A DNA stretch of 64,000 nucleotides. It comes from Microglena sp. YARC. Taxonomy: Eukaryota > Chlorophyta > Chlorophyceae > Chlamydomonadales > Chlamydomonadaceae. Shown in pieces: positions 32,088-37,439 of this stretch; position 1 is the stretch's first letter; each line of letters opens with the position of its first letter. Position numbers and translations under genes: made by a program. The stretch is taken from NCBI GenBank assembly GCA_022414725.1, contig CM039462.1, positions 35,914,423-35,978,422 on the forward strand, read 5' to 3'. The notes under the pieces were generated by a model. It saw only the letters and a list, made by a program, of their open reading frames with translations. It was not told the DNA's origin and did not search any database.

Positions 32088-33825
32088 TATATATATTTGA
32101 GGCCAGGGTGATCATCTTGGTGGTGGTGGTGAAGTGTGTGGGGGGGTCTTCATTTGGTGTTCTATGGTTTGTTATGAATGCAATGGTTTACTGTGGCATG
32201 GTTGCTCAACCCGCAAACTGGCCTTCACATAAAGAAATGTATTATCTTGCTACAAGGAGGCACTAAATAGCACTGTTCCCTTATCTCCTGTGTTGCAGCA
32301 AAGCCCCCCTCCTCTTCCCCCTCACCTCCCCCAAGCCCGCCTCCCCCCTCCCCCCCTCCTCCATCCCCCCCAAGTCCCCCTCCCATCATGTTCTGTAACT
32401 GGCGACCCGTACAAACCGGCGCATGGTGTGCCAACAGCAAAGGAACCTACGGACCTAACTCGGTGGACGCGTGCGCAACCTACTGTGGCGGTCTGCCAGA
32501 GAGCAGGGCACCCTTCTGCTTTGACTTCAATGACAACATCAAGCACTGCGAGTGCTCCTCAGGCCCCGACGTCAGCCAGCCAAACGCAAACTACGGCACT
32601 TACGAGTACCTGTGTGACTACCCACCCCCTCCTGCGGATTCCCCTCCTTCACCACCTCAACGGCCACCGCTGCCCCCTCTATCACCAAACACTGCACCCC
32701 CCCCAAGCCCCCCCCTCCCTTGCCCCCACCAGGAGCACCCGCCCCTCCTCCCCCCTCGCCGTCCACTTGCAACTTCAGGTTGCTCCAGTCAGACGGCTGG
32801 TGCTCCACCAGCAGCGGCACCCATGGTCTCGACAGCCTGGACGAGTGCTTGAAACTTTGCACCTCAGTCTACAACATTGCCCCCCCCTTCTGTTTTGACT
32901 ACAACCCTCTGACAACCCACTGCGAGTGCGCACAGGGTCAAGACAATTCAGAGAGCAAGGCGGATTACAATGCCTACGAGTACTCCTGCAACTACCCCTC
33001 CCCTCAACTTATGCTTCCCACCTCCCCAACCCCCCCTTCCCCTCCCAAACCCTCCCCTCCTCCACCCTCCCCCTTCTACCTACCCCCTCTGCCTCCTGCC
33101 CCCCCTCCTCCTTTTACCCTTCCCCAGCCCCATCGACATCAACTCATGCGCCTTCCAACTGGATAGGGCCAATCACTGGTGTGCTACCAGTCGAGGCACT
33201 TGGGGGCTCAACACTGTACAAGAGTGCGCTGACTACTGCGCCAGCACTGGCCAGAGCACACCCCCTTTCTGTTTTGATTACAACAATGACATCAAGCACT
33301 GTGAGTGCTCTGCCGGCCAGGACATCAGCCAGTTCCAGCCTGCCTATGACACCTACACCTACAGCTGCACATTCCCCCCACCCCCTGACAGTCCCCCCCC
33401 TCTACCCTCCCCCCCCTCCATCTCCCTCACCCCCAAACCCTCCTCCATCTCCCCCCCCGCCCCCCCACCCCCCCTCTGCCCTTGGGCACACCCATGCCTC
33501 CCAGCCCCCCTCCTCCCACACCCTCTCCCCCCCTCCCCTCCCTCCCCCCCTCACATGTCATGTGAAATCATCGCAGTGCAGGAGAAACACTTGGTGCTCC
33601 ACCAGCCGTGGTGGCTGGGGTTTTGTCACTGCTGAATCTTGTGCAGCGTTCTGTATCAGTCAGATGGGCAGTGCCCCGCCATTCTGCTTTGATGTTAACC
33701 CCGTTATAACTCATTGCGAGTGCTCCCGGGGTCCTGATAGGAGTGATCCATCCCCTGGTTACACTTCCTACACATACAATTGCAGCTATCCCCCTCCCCC
33801 ACCCCTCCCATCACCACCTAACTAG
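7330..33825 (+). CDS. Gene A: membrane-anchored papain-family (C1A) cysteine peptidase with four Cys-rich C-terminal modules
   Basis: Exons: 7330-7383, 9482-10087, 11104-11181, 18644-18724, 20264-20905, 21821-21934, 23548-23627, 24946-25138, 25634-25684, 27198-27229, 27985-28046, 28921-29026, 30395-30492, 31557-31616, 32299-33825. Every junction is GT-AG and in phase; about 1260 residues. Order: cytosolic tail, transmembrane helix (about residues 133-157), I29 inhibitor prodomain, Pro/Asn-rich linker, C1A catalytic domain, then four 8-cysteine modules joined by proline-rich linkers. The catalytic set is complete: Gln at 20903, Cys at 21836, His at 28923, Asn at 28986. It should be made as a type II membrane zymogen, activated by cutting at or near the linker, and act in a vacuole/lysosome or at the cell surface. 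Substrate unknown. A Copia element occupies intron 3. The last exon changes frame between modules. Confidence 0.9.
8530..8730. repeat. G-rich minisatellite (GGGTATAGGGGCAGGG type)
   Basis: Degenerate tandem 12-18 bp units dominated by G runs on the plus strand, with several G3-5 tracts in close succession. The ORFs across it on either strand are by-products of the repeat. Confidence 0.7.
8890..9000 (-). repeat. ACAGTCCAGG dispersed repeat, inverted copy
   Basis: Minus-strand copy of the family described in the findings; the plus strand ends CCTACCCCTGTACTGTAA, the complement of the family's TTACAGTCCAGGGGTAGG start. Further copies or fragments are at 9115-9150 and 9310-9365. Confidence 0.7.
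9482..10087 (+). CDS. Gene A exon 2: cytosolic region, transmembrane anchor, luminal stem
   Basis: Acceptor cctccag at 9475-9481, donor GTG|gtgcgt after 10087. About 115 mostly hydrophilic residues precede a hydrophobic helix ([20 protein letters not shown]) flanked on its N side by Lys/Arg (KYPRLTK), giving N-in, C-out topology. A luminal stem with one N-glycosylation sequon (NGT) follows. There is no cleavable signal peptide; the helix is the ER signal anchor. Confidence 0.8.
10770..10872. repeat. 15-bp AT-rich tandem repeat (TATATTTATTTATTT type)
   Basis: About seven near-perfect units in intron 2 of gene A. No coding meaning. Confidence 0.8.
10895..11103. repeat. Tandem copies of the start of gene A exon 3, with poly-C
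   Basis: Four copies of GATGACACCCGACTGAAAAC at about 10903, 10944, 10986 and 11053, separated by C-rich tracts (one about 41 C long, 11012-11052). They resemble the 3' splice region and first bases of exon 3 (ccgacgacacccgactg at 11104), which follows directly. The long C run may be imprecise in the assembly. Confidence 0.75.
11104..11181 (+). CDS. Gene A exon 3: start of I29 prodomain
   Basis: Acceptor ctcgcag, 26 codons, donor GAG|gtgggt. It reads [18 protein letters not shown] at its end, matching the I29 pattern F-x-x-Y-x-x-K-Y-x-K-x-Y-x-x-x-x-E. It joins exon 4 (18644) in phase 0 so that the E-x(7)-F spacing of the I29 helix is preserved. Confidence 0.8.
11199..11203 (+). repeat. Target site duplication of Copia copy B, left (GTTAC)
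   Basis: GTTAC directly left of the 5' LTR, repeated at 18241-18245 directly right of the 3' LTR. Five bases is the usual Copia target duplication. Confidence 0.9.
11204..11585 (+). repeat. 5' LTR of Copia copy B
   Basis: 382 bp, from TGTCAGCATG to CTAGCTGATA. Ends form the short imperfect inverted pair TGTCAGC/GCTGATA. It should hold the promoter and polyadenylation signals of the element; a plausible TATA-like sequence was not identified with confidence. Confidence 0.93.
11586..11600 (+). promoter_or_regulatory. Putative primer-binding site
   Basis: GGTTACGGGCTTATT follows the 5' LTR directly. It does not match a tRNA 3' end but resembles the complement of the initiator tRNA-Met anticodon arm, the internal site used by Drosophila copia and relatives through half-tRNA priming. 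Copy A has GGTTATACGG at the same place. Inference only. Confidence 0.4.
11621..13834 (+). CDS. gag: Copia copy B Gag
   Basis: 737 codons from ATG to TAG, uninterrupted. N-terminal half is Ser/Pro/acid-rich; the part from about residue 450 is the conserved Copia Gag region (aromatic and Leu-rich). Near residues 671-687 is a variant zinc knuckle, C-x4-C-x5-H-x4-C, rather than the usual C-x2-C-x4-H-x4-C. It packages the element RNA in particles. At 737 residues it is long for Copia Gag, the extra length being the N-terminal low-complexity region. It ends in UAG, after which the frame remains open into protease. Confidence 0.88.
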   Translation: MQLPRGPPAGFEKLTPQNGISWSRGMESVIISNGCDRILPLKIRVPTDWLDDCAPAASAAGDESPSAIMEATPPSNTSISPSPSPFVQRLRPEVEDILMRLCCVSTLIIQYARSPPPADARFTYDTVDLALHSHEDGYAYGKSDDSEEDYSDDCMEDLQSARSGDFGGVTPSSATRVFHTSTVSPVYEPQLAPYPAVFKPPSAALLAPLPPDLPEVVKPSLLRSSSLGPLGPLLNLAEQARNPAERALGAYHTRAREAAATSVHRSAAGTSQEPPPPPPVDLPPAPGPPPSMNPTLSGISWEHLLDGTPPVRLAVRDCRLIRQAQYAGDSLDRTLYGRLDEAATRANLDRKGRPKRVMAYSELGHECRAFLGPVKAGINYPSPGGVTFCAIGRRNNDLRGYQYVKVPLSLVPVRPDFELVASVARSLYLIRNLDDQRAYDAGIAAEYFMSVRASYAPVPDPLAAGPSASHGESRVDPALLGFSALPLERQEFMCLTMMLANMTDAMVNVYQDFATPRDIFLHIRRQRSDALAARVPLMLVELRRATMDNSEPVDVFFRRVRGLCTDLRSAGYPQPQRHAMHTIINGIMHPRFDSLRLQFGLALHQNQPDDYWTCLAAYRSLDFLNVSLPKSDPRHPGWSRDPPQVPANAAFQRGRGPGPQGSGTTKRRLDCTWGPCLSKTSHSEDRCWTKHPHLRKAKAGAPGIEPVPVALALPGSLTRKQLSSLQAQIDGYAMSKN
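13835..17160 (+). CDS. pol: Copia copy B Pol: protease, integrase, reverse transcriptase (one-base frame break)
   Basis: In the same frame as gag after its UAG: open from 13835, with protease Asp in DSGAG at 13919, then the GAG-pre-integrase HHCC region ([20 protein letters not shown]). Comparison with copy A shows one C lost near 14527 (CTCC for CTCCC); shifting there continues into the integrase core ([22 protein letters not shown]) and reverse transcriptase with YVDD at 16567-16578. A second one-base loss in a G run at 17149-17153 ends the frame at 17160, before the last RNase H segment. If both losses are real the element is non-autonomous. Confidence 0.88.
17160..17516 (+). CDS. Copia copy B Pol, C-terminal RNase H segment
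   Basis: Continues RNase H in the next frame ([20 protein letters not shown] then a conserved tail ending at TAA 17514-17516). In copy A the corresponding join is open, which shows the break at 17149-17153 to be a single missing G. RNase H removes the RNA strand during reverse transcription. Confidence 0.85.
   Translation: MNWMSKRQPTVAISSSEAEYQALSQAAREVQWLKKLRVDLGLPCALVTIQGDNLGSLSWAKDWQLLPRSKHIDVIHHYIKELVEDGSLDVAYVNTVDNCADPFTKPLDPAVFWRFVRM
17517..17857 (+). other. Copia copy B 3' untranslated region and purine-rich tract
   Basis: T-rich, non-coding. Just before the 3' LTR is ATAGGTGGAG (17848-17857), a short purine-rich stretch in the place of a polypurine tract; a near copy of it lies 40 bases upstream. 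Confidence 0.55.
17858..18240 (+). repeat. 3' LTR of Copia copy B
   Basis: 383 bp, same ends as the 5' LTR, followed at once by the GTTAC duplication (18241-18245). Confidence 0.93.
18644..18724 (+). CDS. Gene A exon 4: core of I29 prodomain
   Basis: Acceptor ccacag, 27 codons, donor TAT|gtaggt. Contains [17 protein letters not shown], matching the ERFNIN-type helix F-x3-L-x2-I-x3-N. Joins exon 5 ([14 protein letters not shown]) in phase 0, giving the L-x-L-N-x-x-S-D-L segment typical of C1A propeptides. Confidence 0.8.
18700..19380. repeat. Duplicated end of exon 4 inside gene A intron 4
   Basis: The sequence ctggaggatggtgccaccta plus ctatgtaggtgattgg at the exon 4 end recurs at 19255-19295 with few changes, including the donor, and the flank after it (ctgttcttc, ttgag-ggg-ttgagcctt) recurs as well. 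A third, partial copy lies near 19120-19230. Between them are a G run and a C run (18951-18988). Confidence 0.75.
19411..19600 (+). repeat. GCGCTTTTTGC / GTAGTACCC MITE-like repeat, copy 1
   Basis: Shares a core (CAACCCCCTGTGGGCGCAGC, then TTTTTGCGCTTTTTGCACTA, then GACCAATTTG and AGTACCC) with copies at 24441-24625 (+), 48105-48305 (-) and 52436-52625 (-). The 48-kb copy has matching ends GGGTACTA/TAGTACCC. Confidence 0.65.
19657..20035. repeat. Cluster of ACAGTCCAGG dispersed repeats
   Basis: A partial plus-strand copy (19657-19700), a minus-strand copy (19741-19852) and a full plus-strand copy (19924-20035). The plus/minus pair can fold back on itself. Confidence 0.75.
20264..20905 (+). 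CDS. Gene A exon 5: end of prodomain, Pro/Asn-rich linker, N-terminus of mature enzyme
   Basis: 214 codons, acceptor cttgcag, donor CAG|gtgagg. It starts with the end of I29 ([19 protein letters not shown]), then about 165 residues of proline-rich sequence: first P/S/F/K-rich blocks, then repeated [13 protein letters not shown] units. It ends [17 protein letters not shown], the usual start of mature C1A enzymes (V-T-P-V-x-D-Q) with the oxyanion-hole Gln at 20903-20905. Ordinary C1A zymogens have only a short spacer here. Confidence 0.9.
20940..21290. repeat. 10-bp repeat (ATGTATGTCAG type) and GTGGGTGTGG-rich stretch
   Basis: About 13 degenerate copies of a 10-bp unit (20940-21075), then a GT/GGT-rich stretch (21160-21280), at the start of gene A intron 5. 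ORFs through it are repeat artefacts. Confidence 0.75.
21430..21810 (+). repeat. Decayed duplicates of the small ORF at 35994 in gene A intron 5
   Basis: Two or three copies of a segment like GAAGATGGCAAGCAGCCAAA followed by TTG-TTGATGAAGCTATGTAACC match 36040-36105, where the same bases lie in a small open frame. Here they carry stops. Confidence 0.55.
21821..21934 (+). CDS. Gene A exon 6: catalytic cysteine
   Basis: 38 codons beginning [17 protein letters not shown]; the nucleophile is the Cys at 21836-21838, in the C-G-S-C-W-[AS]-F-S signature of C1A peptidases. Donor CAG|gtagga. Phase 0 on both sides. Confidence 0.93.
22240..22490. repeat. 66-bp tandem repeat, about four copies
   Basis: Unit runs from CCTACTTGGTTGCCCATGG to TGTTTGTGAG in gene A intron 6; near-identical, so recent. 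It abuts an ACAGTCCAGG repeat at 22490-22625. Confidence 0.85.
22490..22640 (+). repeat. ACAGTCCAGG dispersed repeat, variant subfamily
   Basis: Variant with CAATATTGGGAAGG in the middle and a longer 3' end (GGAGACCGTGCTATGCA). The same subfamily occurs at 27290-27490 and, inverted, at 29425-29590. Confidence 0.7.
23548..23627 (+). CDS. Gene A exon 7
   Basis: Starts ILVDCVHEG, the L-V-D-C segment after the active-site helix, and ends FGCLGG, corresponding to G-C-x-G-G of C1A enzymes; both Cys are expected to form disulfides. Donor TG|gtgagt, phase 2, joined to exon 8 as Trp. Confidence 0.9.
23735..23900 (+). repeat. Dispersed repeat with AAACCTGAAGCTAGCTAGTG
   Basis: Related to 30715-30865 (plus) and, partly, 26700-26830. 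Shared blocks are TCCAAACCTGA-GCTAGCTAGTG, GGGCATTC-AATGCAG and the CATAGCCC(C)AA end. Confidence 0.55.
24441..24625 (+). repeat. GCGCTTTTTGC / GTAGTACCC MITE-like repeat, copy 2
   Basis: Same core as 19411-19600. GACACAGAC occurs on both flanks, a possible duplication, but the flank is low-complexity so this is weak. The segment GTTTAAGCACTGATCAATTT is itself repeated in tandem. Confidence 0.6.
24790..24945 (+). repeat. Decayed copy of gene A exon 8 start
   Basis: From cagggttga to gcaatccaggaatg, this copies 24941-25030 (acceptor and first third of exon 8) and then breaks up. It contains a stop, so it is not an alternative exon. Confidence 0.8.
24946..25138 (+). CDS. Gene A exon 8
   Basis: 64 codons after the split Trp codon: [20 protein letters not shown] and on to SSIT, donor ACG|gtatgt. 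It corresponds to the A-x-x-Y-I region after G-C-x-G-G. The usual Y-P-Y motif is not evident, so this part is divergent from animal and plant cathepsins. Confidence 0.85.
25250..25633. repeat. GATA microsatellites and decayed copy of gene A exon 9
   Basis: gttgaactaaaaaacagcga at 25383-25402 copies exon 9 (25634); the 5' flank (tatattatt...tttc-gtctcaccc-tccac-tgtacca) is duplicated as well. The copy is out of use: it lacks the donor. Confidence 0.75.
25634..25684 (+). CDS. Gene A exon 9
   Basis: 17 codons, [17 protein letters not shown], the N-E-x-x-L-x-x-A-V segment before P-V-A/S-V in C1A enzymes. Donor CAG|gtacga. Confidence 0.9.
25685..26270. repeat. 68-bp tandem repeat directly after exon 9 donor, about eight copies
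   Basis: Unit: GTATGATTATCTAGCCTGCT through CTCCTAAGAACATCCGTCAT to TTGGCAGTGCT. The first, most divergent unit starts at the donor itself (gtacgattatctggccagct). Confidence 0.85.
26284..26412 (+). repeat. ACAGTCCAGG dispersed repeat, full copy
   Basis: From TTACAGTCCAGATGTAGG through ACTTACCCAACCGTGACAAG and ACTGATGAACTAAACCCC to GGGGGCCCTGAATC. A good reference copy for the family. Confidence 0.75.
27198..27229 (+). CDS. Gene A exon 10 (micro-exon)
   Basis: 32 bases: [10 protein letters not shown] plus CA, donor gtgagt. It supplies the conserved P-V-x-F/V strand. Confidence 0.85.
27600..27950. repeat. (CT)n and CTCTAT/CTCTGT microsatellites
   Basis: (CT)n at 27605-27646 and a compound TCTCTATCTCTG array at 27810-27950, just ahead of exon 11, where it may act as the polypyrimidine tract. 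Confidence 0.85.
27985..28046 (+). CDS. Gene A exon 11
   Basis: Completes His codon then [20 protein letters not shown]; matches F-x-x-Y-x-x-G-[VI]-Y-x-x-x-x-C of C1A enzymes. Donor A|gtgagt. Confidence 0.88.
28256..28385 (-). repeat. Inverted partner of the repeat at 30560-30705
   Basis: Reverse complement matches 30560-30705 over most of its length (ACGAAGCCTGA-ACGTCAGCC, AACGGTCTCGTAACTAACTC). Carries the end GTCGCATGCGA. Confidence 0.8.
28633..28690. repeat. Perfect 27-bp inverted repeat with 4-base loop
   Basis: Arms 28633-28659 and 28664-28690 are exact complements; loop AATA. Both sides are flanked by a direct repeat like ACCAGTGTG(G/A)A(C/T)ATAAATAT (about 28611 and 28709). Confidence 0.85.
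28921..29026 (+). CDS. Gene A exon 12: catalytic His and Asn
   Basis: [11 protein letters not shown] holds the general-base His (28923-28925); [19 protein letters not shown] holds the Asn (28986-28988) in the N-S-W-G signature. Acceptor ctgtgcag, donor AA|gtgagt. Confidence 0.95.
29279..29395. repeat. (TA)n microsatellites
   Basis: Two long TA tracts separated by a partly duplicated TGTATGTAGTACCATAA segment. Confidence 0.9.
29425..29590 (-). repeat. ACAGTCCAGG dispersed repeat, variant subfamily, inverted
   Basis: Plus strand shows CCAAATATTGAGTTTGGG, TAGCCTACTTGGCTACGCC and GGCTGGACTGTA, the complement of the variant form at 22490. Confidence 0.6.
29640..29945. repeat. 29-bp tandem repeat, about ten copies
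   Basis: Unit: ATGTACCAGATAGTATGCGC plus CATTTAAC, near-identical throughout. Confidence 0.88.
29995..30394. repeat. Repeated 3' splice region of gene A exon 13
   Basis: The segment GATGGCTGTAGCTGAGAGTT with following CATCTT-CC and CACGT-CAG occurs before the true acceptor (30330-30394), at about 30180-30255 and in part at 30010-30050. A 27-bp tandem triplet (AATGTATTGTTAAAATGCCA) lies at 30045-30130. Confidence 0.75.
30395..30492 (+). CDS. Gene A exon 13: end of catalytic domain
   Basis: [20 protein letters not shown] follows exon 12 in phase; matches the G-x-C-G-I/M end of C1A enzymes. Then PTDWA leads to the linker. Donor G|gtaggt. Confidence 0.9.
30560..30705 (+). repeat. Dispersed repeat with palindromic end GCGTCGCATGCGACGC
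   Basis: Inverted relative to 28256-28385. The 16-bp perfect palindrome is at about 30687-30702. In gene A intron 13. Confidence 0.75.
31385..31800. repeat. Copies of gene A exon 14 edges, on both sides
   Basis: Before the exon, ATGCGCAGGTTATCCCCC (true acceptor at 31551-31556) is preceded by look-alikes near 31403 and 31481. After it, the end CACCACCTCCACGTAAGTCT recurs in altered form near 31670, 31725 and 31798. Confidence 0.8.
31557..31616 (+). CDS. Gene A exon 14: proline-rich linker
   Basis: Gly then [19 protein letters not shown], donor C|gtaagt. Joins the catalytic domain to the Cys-rich modules; SPPPP-type runs are expected to be O-glycosylated and extended in green algae. Confidence 0.85.
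32299..33825 (+). CDS. Gene A exon 15: four 8-cysteine modules on proline-rich linkers
   Basis: Modules at 32394-32614, 32768-32989, 33147-33368 and 33556-33783. Modules 1-3 follow C-x9-W-C-x14-C-x3-C-x10-C-x9-C-x-C-x19-C, with a conserved PFCFD-x-N and HCEC core; module 4 has two more residues and one more Cys at its start. The final [12 protein letters not shown] and TAG (33823-33825) end the gene. Modules 1 and 3 are in one frame, 2 and 4 in the other two, with shifts inside C-rich linkers (about 32690-32760, 33080-33130, 33400-33550) and no GT-AG pairs there. Each module is intact, so the shifts look like homopolymer miscounts. I do not recognise the fold; spacing of the HCEC part recalls WSC domains. 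Confidence 0.85.
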
Positions 33826-33872
33826 ATTCCCCCTTACCCAAAGGAGGAGTGATCTACCCTCAGGCATATTTG

Positions 33873-34012
33873 TAGGGACCGGCATATCATATGAGGTTGA
33901 CCAAAGGCGAGTATGATATCATACAAACTGCCTAATATGATATTGTGTATAAATGGTACCTTTGGTCTAGATAGACTACTGGCATCATATGATATCATAT
34001 TGCCGTTCCCTA
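33873..34012. mobile_element. hAT-type MITE, 140 bp, with perfect 8-bp target duplication
   Basis: Terminal inverted repeats TAGGGACCGGCA and TGCCGTTCCCTA (one mismatch), with inner inverted pairs ATATCATATGA and GACCAAAGG/CCTTTGGTC. It is flanked on both sides by CATATTTG (33865-33872 and 34013-34020). Eight-base duplications and YAGGG ends are typical of hAT elements. Too short to code; it would need a transposase from elsewhere. Confidence 0.88.
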
Positions 34013-34589
34013 CATATTTGAATCATTGCTTGGCCCATGCATCCTGCACAAGGATTCCATGAGTGCCTTTTTTTTGCTCGTGTGTACTTCAGCACAAGCT
34101 TTCCCATGCCATTCTGCATTCTCTCATTCATCTTGCATGGCGCAGACACCTCACCCCAGGTGGCCACCACAGATTATTTACCAATACATAGTGGTATCTG
34201 CCGATTGCACCCCTGTGTCGATCAGGATCACACATTCATGATATTATCGCTTATTTATGTTCTATGGATCAGATATATCATTTCTGCATCCATGTGCTTC
34301 TAGCTTTCACATGCTTCCCACCTTGTTGTTGAGAATTCAAATTCAAATTGAAATTCTGCATCTCTGTGCTTCTAGCTTCCACATGCTTCCACCGTGTTTG
34401 GAATGCAAAGTCGTTCAACGACATATGTATTGGGGTCTTCCCACTTGGTTGTTGTTTGGAATTCTAATTCATTCGACGACCTTTGTATTTTGGCTTTCCC
34501 ACTCTTTTATTGTTTTGGAGAACTCAAATTCATTTGACTACTTCTATACTTTGGCCAGGTCCACTTTCGTGCATAACCCACCACTGGCC

Positions 34590-34985
34590 TGGCTTAGATT
34601 GATTGATTCGACACAGAAACATTGATTACCCTTGGTGTGCATATACCTGCCAAGAACCCGCCACGGTATGGCTTAGATTGATTGATTTGACACAGAAACA
34701 TTGATTACCCTTGGTGTGCATATACCTGCCAAGAACCCGCCACAGTATGGCTTAGATTGATTGATTTGACACAGAAACATTGATTACCCTTGGTGTGCAT
34801 ACACCTGCCAAGAACCTGCACCGGTATGGCTTAGATTGATTGATTTGACACAGAAACATTGATTACCCTTGGTGTGCATATACCTGCCAAGAACCCGCCA
34901 CCGGTATGGCTTAGATTGATTGATTTTGCACAAATAAACATTGATTACCCTTAGTGCGCATGTACCTGCCAAGAACCCACCACCG
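34590..34985. repeat. 86-bp tandem repeat, about five copies
   Basis: Unit from GGCTTAGATTGATTGATTTG through CAGAAACATTGATTACCC to CCTGCCAAGAACCCGCCAC. The last unit is the most divergent. Confidence 0.88.
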
Positions 34986-35681
34986 TTGTGGCCTTTATTG
35001 ATTGGCATAGAAACATTGATTTTGCCTTGCGTGTATAATGGCAACGAGAGAAAGGATAGTGACTATTTGACACGTGCATACAGTGTGCATATAGAAGAGT
35101 GGCAGACCTGTTGCAAGGACATAGGTTACAGCCAACTTGCACCCCATTGATTTTTTGGTTCACATATGTATTTATTACCCTTTTGGGTTGCAAGTTCCCT
35201 TCTCTCCCTCCTCTGTTCGGGATGTGATCAAATCACATGACAGTATGTGCATGTGATCAGATAACATGACATACAGACAGAAGAGTGACTACCCTGTTGC
35301 AAGTACTTGGCTAATAGCACACATTGATTTATTGATTCATATATTTGTTTATTACCCCCTTGGGTTGCAAAGTCCTCTTATCTCCCTCCCACGTTTAGGA
35401 TGTGATCAAATAACAAGACAGTATGTGCATGTGTCCCAACTCATCTGCTTTGTTCCAATGTGCTGTTGGATCCGATGCACCACTGACCACTCGTCCTAGA
35501 ACAAGTTGCTTGTGGTTTGTTTGAGTGGTTTGTTGATTCAGATACGCCACTGGATGAATTGGAACATATTCATTACGGTTATGCACATTTGCAGAATGTA
35601 TTGATTGGACAGGCCTCTTGGATTCAAACTAGTGATATGCTAGAGCGAGTGATAGTGATATATACATATGTTGCATCAACT

Positions 35682-35805
35682 CAGGGCCCCCGTCGGTAGA
35701 ACGATTGTTTGGGTTTCAGTTCATTCATGCCTTTTCTTGTTAGCCCTTCCTGTCACGGTTGGGAGCTTCCCTTCAGCCCATTTGACCTACCCCTGGACTG
35801 TAACA
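35682..35805 (-). repeat. ACAGTCCAGG dispersed repeat, inverted full copy
   Basis: Plus strand begins CAGGGCCCCCGTCGG and ends CCTACCCCTGGACTGTAAC; matches 26284-26412 and 55338-55455 in reverse complement. Confidence 0.75.
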
Positions 35806-35993
35806 TACGTACGTACACACTTGGGATAGTCAGCAATGCAGTCCTCTTGTACAAACTTCCCAGTCGTTGTAACTGACTGCGCTGACGTGATTGCATGCTG
35901 TACTCAGAGTGAGATGCAGTAGTTTAAACTGTGTAAACAACTCGTGTCGTCTCTTTCTGTAGTCGTCAGTGAGCAGCCTAAACAAATATAAAT

Positions 35994-36188
35994 ATGGTAC
36001 AGAGAAAAAACGATCTGTTCATCTTTACCTTGTTACTGGTAAATATTGTTTTTACTGCCGAAGATGGCGAGCAGCCAGATTGCTGGCTAAAGCTATACAA
36101 CCAAGTGCATGAAGGCAGATATAACATGGAACAAACCCAAGCAATTCAGCTGATGTGTTTACACGATTTTCGCTGCCGAACCAACTAA
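35994..36188 (+). CDS. Small secreted-protein candidate, 64 aa
   Basis: Starts MVQRKNDLFIFTLLLVNIVF, which has a basic N-end and a hydrophobic core like a signal peptide, then a hydrophilic part with three Cys (DCW, MCLHD, RCR). No family recognised. Decayed copies of its middle lie in gene A intron 5 (21430-21810). It may be the first exon of a longer gene, because an open stretch with three further Cys follows at 36217-36435. Could also be chance. Confidence 0.35.
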   Translation: MVQRKNDLFIFTLLLVNIVFTAEDGEQPDCWLKLYNQVHEGRYNMEQTQAIQLMCLHDFRCRTN

Positions 36189-37439
36189 GGGCGCCCACAG
36201 AAGTTCAACATATTATTTGCAAAACAGGGTAGCTGTGCCATCACGAATTCTGACCATGAACAGTAATCAATCCTGCATTTTCAACCCAACTGACTCAAAT
36301 TGCTTTGTCATAAGCAGGCCAGTGTTGATCCAAGACAAGCACACACCACAACTTCTGGGGGGTTCTTCAACCCATATCTCTTTATCAAAGGGAAAATGCA
36401 GTAGTTTCACATTCAAACAGTCCATCAATATCTAACTAATATCACGTACTCATGTAGTCATGTCCCAACTCATTCAAATGGCAATTCATGGAACCTATGT
36501 ACACATGTCTCGAACAACCTTGAGCCATCACAGCACATATCCGAGGCTAAATCTAGCCTTGAGCCATCATAGCACAGATTTGAAGCCAGTTCTAGCCTTG
36601 ATAGACCACAGGACAGCTCTAAAGCAAATACAAAAATAAGTAGCTAGGGTGAAAATCCTTAAATCCTACAAGGCTATCTATGCATTGTAAACATACATTT
36701 GGATAGGTAGAACAAAAAAATTATCGACAAACAACTGAGTCGTTCAGATGGCTGGTAATCCTTGTCATCTCAATCCAATGTGCTATAGGGCAAATCTCAA
36801 ACTGTATGTACATCAGTTTCATACGCAACCTAAACAAGCTATGTCCCATGAAAATGCTAGAACTCAGCCATTAGCATATACATCCAAAATTATGTTCCAA
36901 AGAACCTGAACAGAACAGACACGACTTGATTCGGGCATCTTGCATATCATCGCTGCCAGATTGACTTGATATCTGAAATCACGACTGCCAGGTAACTTGA
37001 TGTATGCAACAGATGTCTGCTTGGTCTCTTCACAGAAGCCAAGCAGAAAACAACCTGCCAACATTGCTAGTGGTGTGACGAGGACACAAGTGTAAGGAAA
37101 AACATACTGTTTGTTGCGTACAACAGGCATTAACATTGATGCAAAATCGAAGCGATACTGGACAGCTCAAGTTCAGGCCAGCTGAGCCCTCAAGTTCCTA
37201 TCCATCACAATTTGTTAAGGGAATTGTGTGAGCATCAGCTGTGTCACAAGTCAAAATGATATGCAGGCCATGTGCGTATTTTAAGGCCAGGGGTTAGGCC
37301 CAATAAGGCTTGCCAACGTGACGGGAAGGACTAAAAACGTTTTAATGGAACTGAATCTCAAACACATGTTGCAGCAAGTGTAGTGCATCGGTCTTGAGTC
37401 AGGAAACTGCGGCCCGCCTTTCCCACACTCTCTCTGCAC

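Noticed and set aside
7265..33825. Bacterial-type systems (operons, CRISPR, defence islands, toxin-antitoxin)
   Set aside because: Splice sites, LTR elements and satellites show nuclear eukaryotic DNA; no such genes are present.
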